Shown here piece by piece: positions 4,595 through 6,993 of a DNA stretch of 6,993 nucleotides (positions are counted from its first letter, which is position 1; each line of letters starts with the position of its first letter). Under the pieces are notes generated by a model. That model worked only from the letters and a program-made list of their open reading frames with translations, made no database searches and was not told where the DNA came from. Location of the stretch: NCBI GenBank assembly GCA_020061285.1, contig JAGUYQ010000178.1:1-6993 (forward strand), written 5' to 3'. The position numbers and the translations under genes are program-made. The DNA is from Betaproteobacteria bacterium. GTDB taxonomy: Bacteria; Pseudomonadota; Gammaproteobacteria; Burkholderiales; UBA9220.

Positions 4595-5064
4595 CAATGG
4601 AAAATATGCGCTTTTAGCCGCCCCAGAAAATGCCGGGGGAGAAGGGTTTGCGGGTTAAGGCGGGGCAATTCCATGGCATCGAGGGTATTCTTAGCCACCA
4701 GCCCCAGTTCGGTGTCCCCTTCCACCACCAATCTCCGGCTGAAAAACAGCGTATCCGGGTCTTCCTTGCGGCTGGCGAGGAGGAAAAAGTCCTGGGCCGT
4801 GGCGCTGATCGCCAAGTCTGGCATGACGTCGGAGCGTACAGAAGTGAAACCGTTACCGTCTATGGTGAAATGAAAGCGCAAGCCCATGTCTGTCACCTTG
4901 ATGACGATCCGCTTGCCGTGCAGCGGTTCCAGATAATCCCGCCGAATGATCCTGCCCAGGGCAAGGTTCAGCACCGTGGCAAAAGCCATGGATGGCGGAT
5001 AAGACGGTAGCTTGGCCGCTATGCGCCCCAGCATGGGGGGAAATTCAAAAACATCTCTATCCAT
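4594..5064 (-). CDS. ubiT: Anaerobic ubiquinone biosynthesis accessory factor UbiT (SCP2 domain)
   Basis: UbiT is the lipid-binding partner in O2-independent ubiquinone biosynthesis, thought to hold hydrophobic intermediates through its SCP2 (sterol carrier) domain. The 156-aa chain shows that fold: a helical start, PSYPPSMAFATVLNLALGRI, then HGKRIVIKVTDMGLRFHFTIDG, PDLAISATAQDFFLLASRKEDPDTLFFSRRLVVEGDTELG and LDAMELP. E. coli UbiT (YhbT) is slightly longer, about 174 aa. The start is ATG 5064-5062, with GAGG five bases upstream; a TTG at 5082 would add six residues and overlap the ubiV stop. It begins 14 nt after ubiV and is last in the ubiU-ubiV-ubiT operon, which confirms the assignment by context. 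Confidence 0.9.
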   Translation of the reverse strand: MDRDVFEFPPMLGRIAAKLPSYPPSMAFATVLNLALGRIIRRDYLEPLHGKRIVIKVTDMGLRFHFTIDGNGFTSVRSDVMPDLAISATAQDFFLLASRKEDPDTLFFSRRLVVEGDTELGLVAKNTLDAMELPRLNPQTLLPRHFLGRLKAHIFH

Positions 5065-5078
5065 AGGTTCCTCTCGCG

Positions 5079-5978
5079 TCAATCAACGGTTTCCAGGGAG
5101 GGCGAACGTTCGATGCCTGCTTTCCCATGCCAGTAGCCATCACAGGCCTCCGCCGCGAGTAAACCGCGGGCGCGGATGCCGGCCTCTTCGCTGGAAAGTT
5201 TACCATCCATCACCCCTCTGAATAGCGCCACTATTTTGTCGGTGTGGAATGGCTGAGGGCTGATTCGTACCACCTCCACCCCCATTCCAGCCATTTCACC
5301 CAGTTCCGCCAATAGGTTGTAGACACTGGCGGATTGGGTCTGGATGCCGTTCAGGGCCAGGAAAGGCTGCCCCTCACGGGTGTTCAGGGTAAGGCCATGG
5401 GGATGGTCCAGGCAGCGGAACTGGCAATCGTCCTTGGGCAGGTTGTAGTGGCGGGCGGTGAAACAGCGGGCGGAAAAGGCCAGGGGAAGCCGACCGTAAG
5501 CGAAGACTTCGGTTTCCATTCCCGCCGGTTTCCCGGCCAGCATGTCGGCCAGCATCTGGCGGGAATACTCCACCGGCATGACCCAACGCTTGGCTCCCAG
5601 CTCGGCCAGCAGTTCCAGGGTATGAGCGTTATAGGTATTGAGGTGAGGGCCTGCCACGAAACCTCCCGTGGCGAGCCGCACCGCGCCCATGTCGTTGGTC
5701 TCGATGGCGAAGCGCCCGTTGGATGCCATGCGCCGTAGGGTCTTGAGGTCCGACTCCGATTCGATCAGCGCCTGGGTGGAGAGCACCACTTCTTTCCCCG
5801 CTTCAGCCAATTTCTCGGCGGTTTCCAGCCAATCCTCGGTACGGAAGGTATGGCGGCGGGAACAGACCGTTTCGCCGAGATAGACGATATCCACCGGCCA
5901 AGAGGCGGCCTGATCGTAGAATTCCCGCAGGGTTTCCTGCTGCCAGTAATAGAGGACGGGGCCGAGAGCGAGCTTCAT
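5079..5978 (-). CDS. ubiV: O2-independent ubiquinone hydroxylation protein UbiV (U32 family)
   Basis: UbiV forms a heterodimer with UbiU that carries out the oxygen-independent hydroxylations of the ubiquinone ring. The 299-aa protein belongs to the U32 'peptidase' family. Four cysteines, Cys39 (YLGETVCSRR), Cys172 (SARCFTARHYN), Cys185 and Cys189 (DDCQFRCLDH), are placed as in E. coli UbiV (Cys39, 180, 193, 197): the first position is identical and the 13- and 4-residue steps are conserved, so it should bind a [4Fe-4S] cluster. The start is ATG 5978-5976, one base after the ubiU stop; a TTG at 6008 would add 10 residues but lies within ubiU. The ribosome binding site is weak (GGA), so translation is probably coupled to ubiU. 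Confidence 0.95.
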   Translation of the reverse strand: MKLALGPVLYYWQQETLREFYDQAASWPVDIVYLGETVCSRRHTFRTEDWLETAEKLAEAGKEVVLSTQALIESESDLKTLRRMASNGRFAIETNDMGAVRLATGGFVAGPHLNTYNAHTLELLAELGAKRWVMPVEYSRQMLADMLAGKPAGMETEVFAYGRLPLAFSARCFTARHYNLPKDDCQFRCLDHPHGLTLNTREGQPFLALNGIQTQSASVYNLLAELGEMAGMGVEVVRISPQPFHTDKIVALFRGVMDGKLSSEEAGIRARGLLAAEACDGYWHGKAGIERSPSLETVD

Positions 5979-5979
5979 G

Positions 5980-6993
5980 TCATTTCCAAGGACGGTTGTA
6001 GGCGCCAAGGGTATGCTGCTGCCCTTCGGCCAGCTTGTTGAGTTGCGCCATCCAGGCCGGGCTTACCGCATAGCGGCCGACGGCACGCTTGGCGGTATCG
6101 ATAGCCTGTCTCCAGACCTTGGTGACCTGCTCCACATAGGCGGGGCTGCGCTGCCGCCCTTCGATCTTGATGGCGGCGATGCCCATGCGCAGCATTTCCG
6201 GCAGCAGTTCCAGGGTATTCAGGCTGGCCGGCTCCTCGATGGCGTAATAGGTTTCGTCGTTGACCTCGAAACGGCCCTTGCACAGGGTCGGGTAGCCGGC
6301 ATTCTCGTTGGCGCCGTAGCGGTCGAGCAGGATGCCGTTGAGACGGGACTCCAAGCCCTTGTCGGTCTGCTGCCAGCGCACCGCCTTGGCCGGGGAGCAC
6401 ACCCCCGCCGTGTTGGGGGATTCCCCCGTGGCGTAGGAGGACAGCACGCAGCGTCCTTCCACCATCACGCACAGGCCGCCGAAACCGAACAGTTCGATTT
6501 CCACCGGGGTATTCTGTGTCACGTTTTCCACCTGGGCCAGGGACAGCACACGGGGCAGCACCGCCCGCTGGATGCCGAAATGCTCGTGGTAGAAATTGAT
6601 CGCCTCGTAGTTGGTGGCCGAACCTTGTACCGACAGGTGCAGCCGCAGCTTGGGATGAGTCCGGCTGGCGTAGCGCATCAGTCCGGCGTCGGCCAGGATC
6701 ACCGCGTCCACTCCCGCTTCCGCCGCGTTGTCCACGGCGGCTTGCCAGCGGGCGAAGGTGGAGGATTGGGGAAAGGTGTTCAGGGCCAGCAAGACTTTTT
6801 TCCCCTTGCCGTGGGCATAACGCACCGCCTCCTTGGCCCCGGCAAGATCGAAATTGAGCCCGGCGAAGGCGCGGGCGTTGGTGTTGTCGCGGAAGCCGAG
6901 GTAAACACAGTCCGCGCCGTTGTCCACGGCGGCTTTCAGGGCCGGCAGGCTGCCTGCGGGGCAAACCAGTTCCAGGGAAGGTTTAGGCGACAT
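5980..6993 (-). CDS. ubiU: O2-independent ubiquinone hydroxylation protein UbiU (U32 family)
   Basis: UbiU is the partner of UbiV in anaerobic ubiquinone ring hydroxylation. The 337-aa protein begins with the U32 signature LELVCPAGSLPALKAAVDNG and YLGFRDNTNARAFAGLN. Cys175, Cys182, Cys199 and Cys238 (FGGLCVMVEGRC, GVCSPAK, YPTLCKG) have steps of 7, 17 and 39 residues, identical to those of E. coli UbiU (Cys169, 176, 193, 232), so a [4Fe-4S] cluster is expected. KIEGRQRSPAYVEQVTKVWR near the C terminus is also typical. The ATG occupies the last three bases of the window, so the gene appears complete, but the ribosome binding site and promoter are outside and an upstream start cannot be excluded. 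It is the first gene seen of the ubiUVT operon. Confidence 0.95.
   Translation of the reverse strand: MSPKPSLELVCPAGSLPALKAAVDNGADCVYLGFRDNTNARAFAGLNFDLAGAKEAVRYAHGKGKKVLLALNTFPQSSTFARWQAAVDNAAEAGVDAVILADAGLMRYASRTHPKLRLHLSVQGSATNYEAINFYHEHFGIQRAVLPRVLSLAQVENVTQNTPVEIELFGFGGLCVMVEGRCVLSSYATGESPNTAGVCSPAKAVRWQQTDKGLESRLNGILLDRYGANENAGYPTLCKGRFEVNDETYYAIEEPASLNTLELLPEMLRMGIAAIKIEGRQRSPAYVEQVTKVWRQAIDTAKRAVGRYAVSPAWMAQLNKLAEGQQHTLGAYNRPWK

Noticed and set aside
5975..6964. A 329-codon open frame on the minus strand overlapping ubiU
   Set aside because: It is an alternative frame of ubiU, with an arginine/glycine/proline-rich translation typical of out-of-frame GC-rich DNA. UbiU has all its family motifs in the other frame.

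Overview
The window looks like a piece of chromosome from a facultatively anaerobic betaproteobacterium, possibly of the Rhodocyclales type. The lineage is inferred from overall gene style and the pairing of anaerobic ubiquinone and anaerobic nucleotide genes; it was not measured. No RNA genes, insertion sequences, CRISPR arrays or phage genes were seen.

Layout. (1) At the left edge, on the minus strand, is the start of a lipoprotein resembling a FliL-like protein. (2) A 386-nt gap (135-520) is rich in inverted repeats. It carries a near-consensus sigma-54 promoter (431-446) and, about 100 bp upstream of the predicted start site, a palindrome with exact NtrC-type half sites (347-363). Together they point at a 59-residue protein of unknown function (521-700). 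(3) Converging on this is a minus-strand operon for class III (anaerobic, glycyl-radical) ribonucleotide reductase: a 677-aa catalytic polypeptide (3676 to 1643), a 64-aa protein carrying the glycyl-radical motif (1621 to 1427), and the radical-SAM activase NrdG (1422 to 730). The reductase that is one chain in E. coli is here two chains, separated by two in-frame stop codons and a dedicated ribosome binding site. (4) A 456-nt divergent control region (3677-4132) holds two NrdR-type boxes 32 bp apart, a 9/10 FNR box, a weaker FNR-like site, promoters in both directions, and a foldable leader RNA. (5) On the plus strand is a 139-aa protein that resembles the AF1514/DUF5619 family (4133-4552). 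(6) Converging on it from the right is a minus-strand ubiU-ubiV-ubiT operon (6993 to 4594), the O2-independent ubiquinone hydroxylation system, with both sets of four iron-sulfur cysteines at the expected spacing.

How it fits together. UbiU/UbiV/UbiT make ubiquinone without oxygen, and NrdD/NrdG make deoxynucleotides without oxygen. Both are needed for anaerobic respiration and growth, so the core of the window is an anaerobic-lifestyle cluster. The FNR-type and NrdR-type sites upstream of nrdD suggest induction by oxygen loss and repression when dNTP/ATP levels are high. The two most unusual items are the split NrdD and the small protein that appears to be under nitrogen (NtrC/sigma-54) control.
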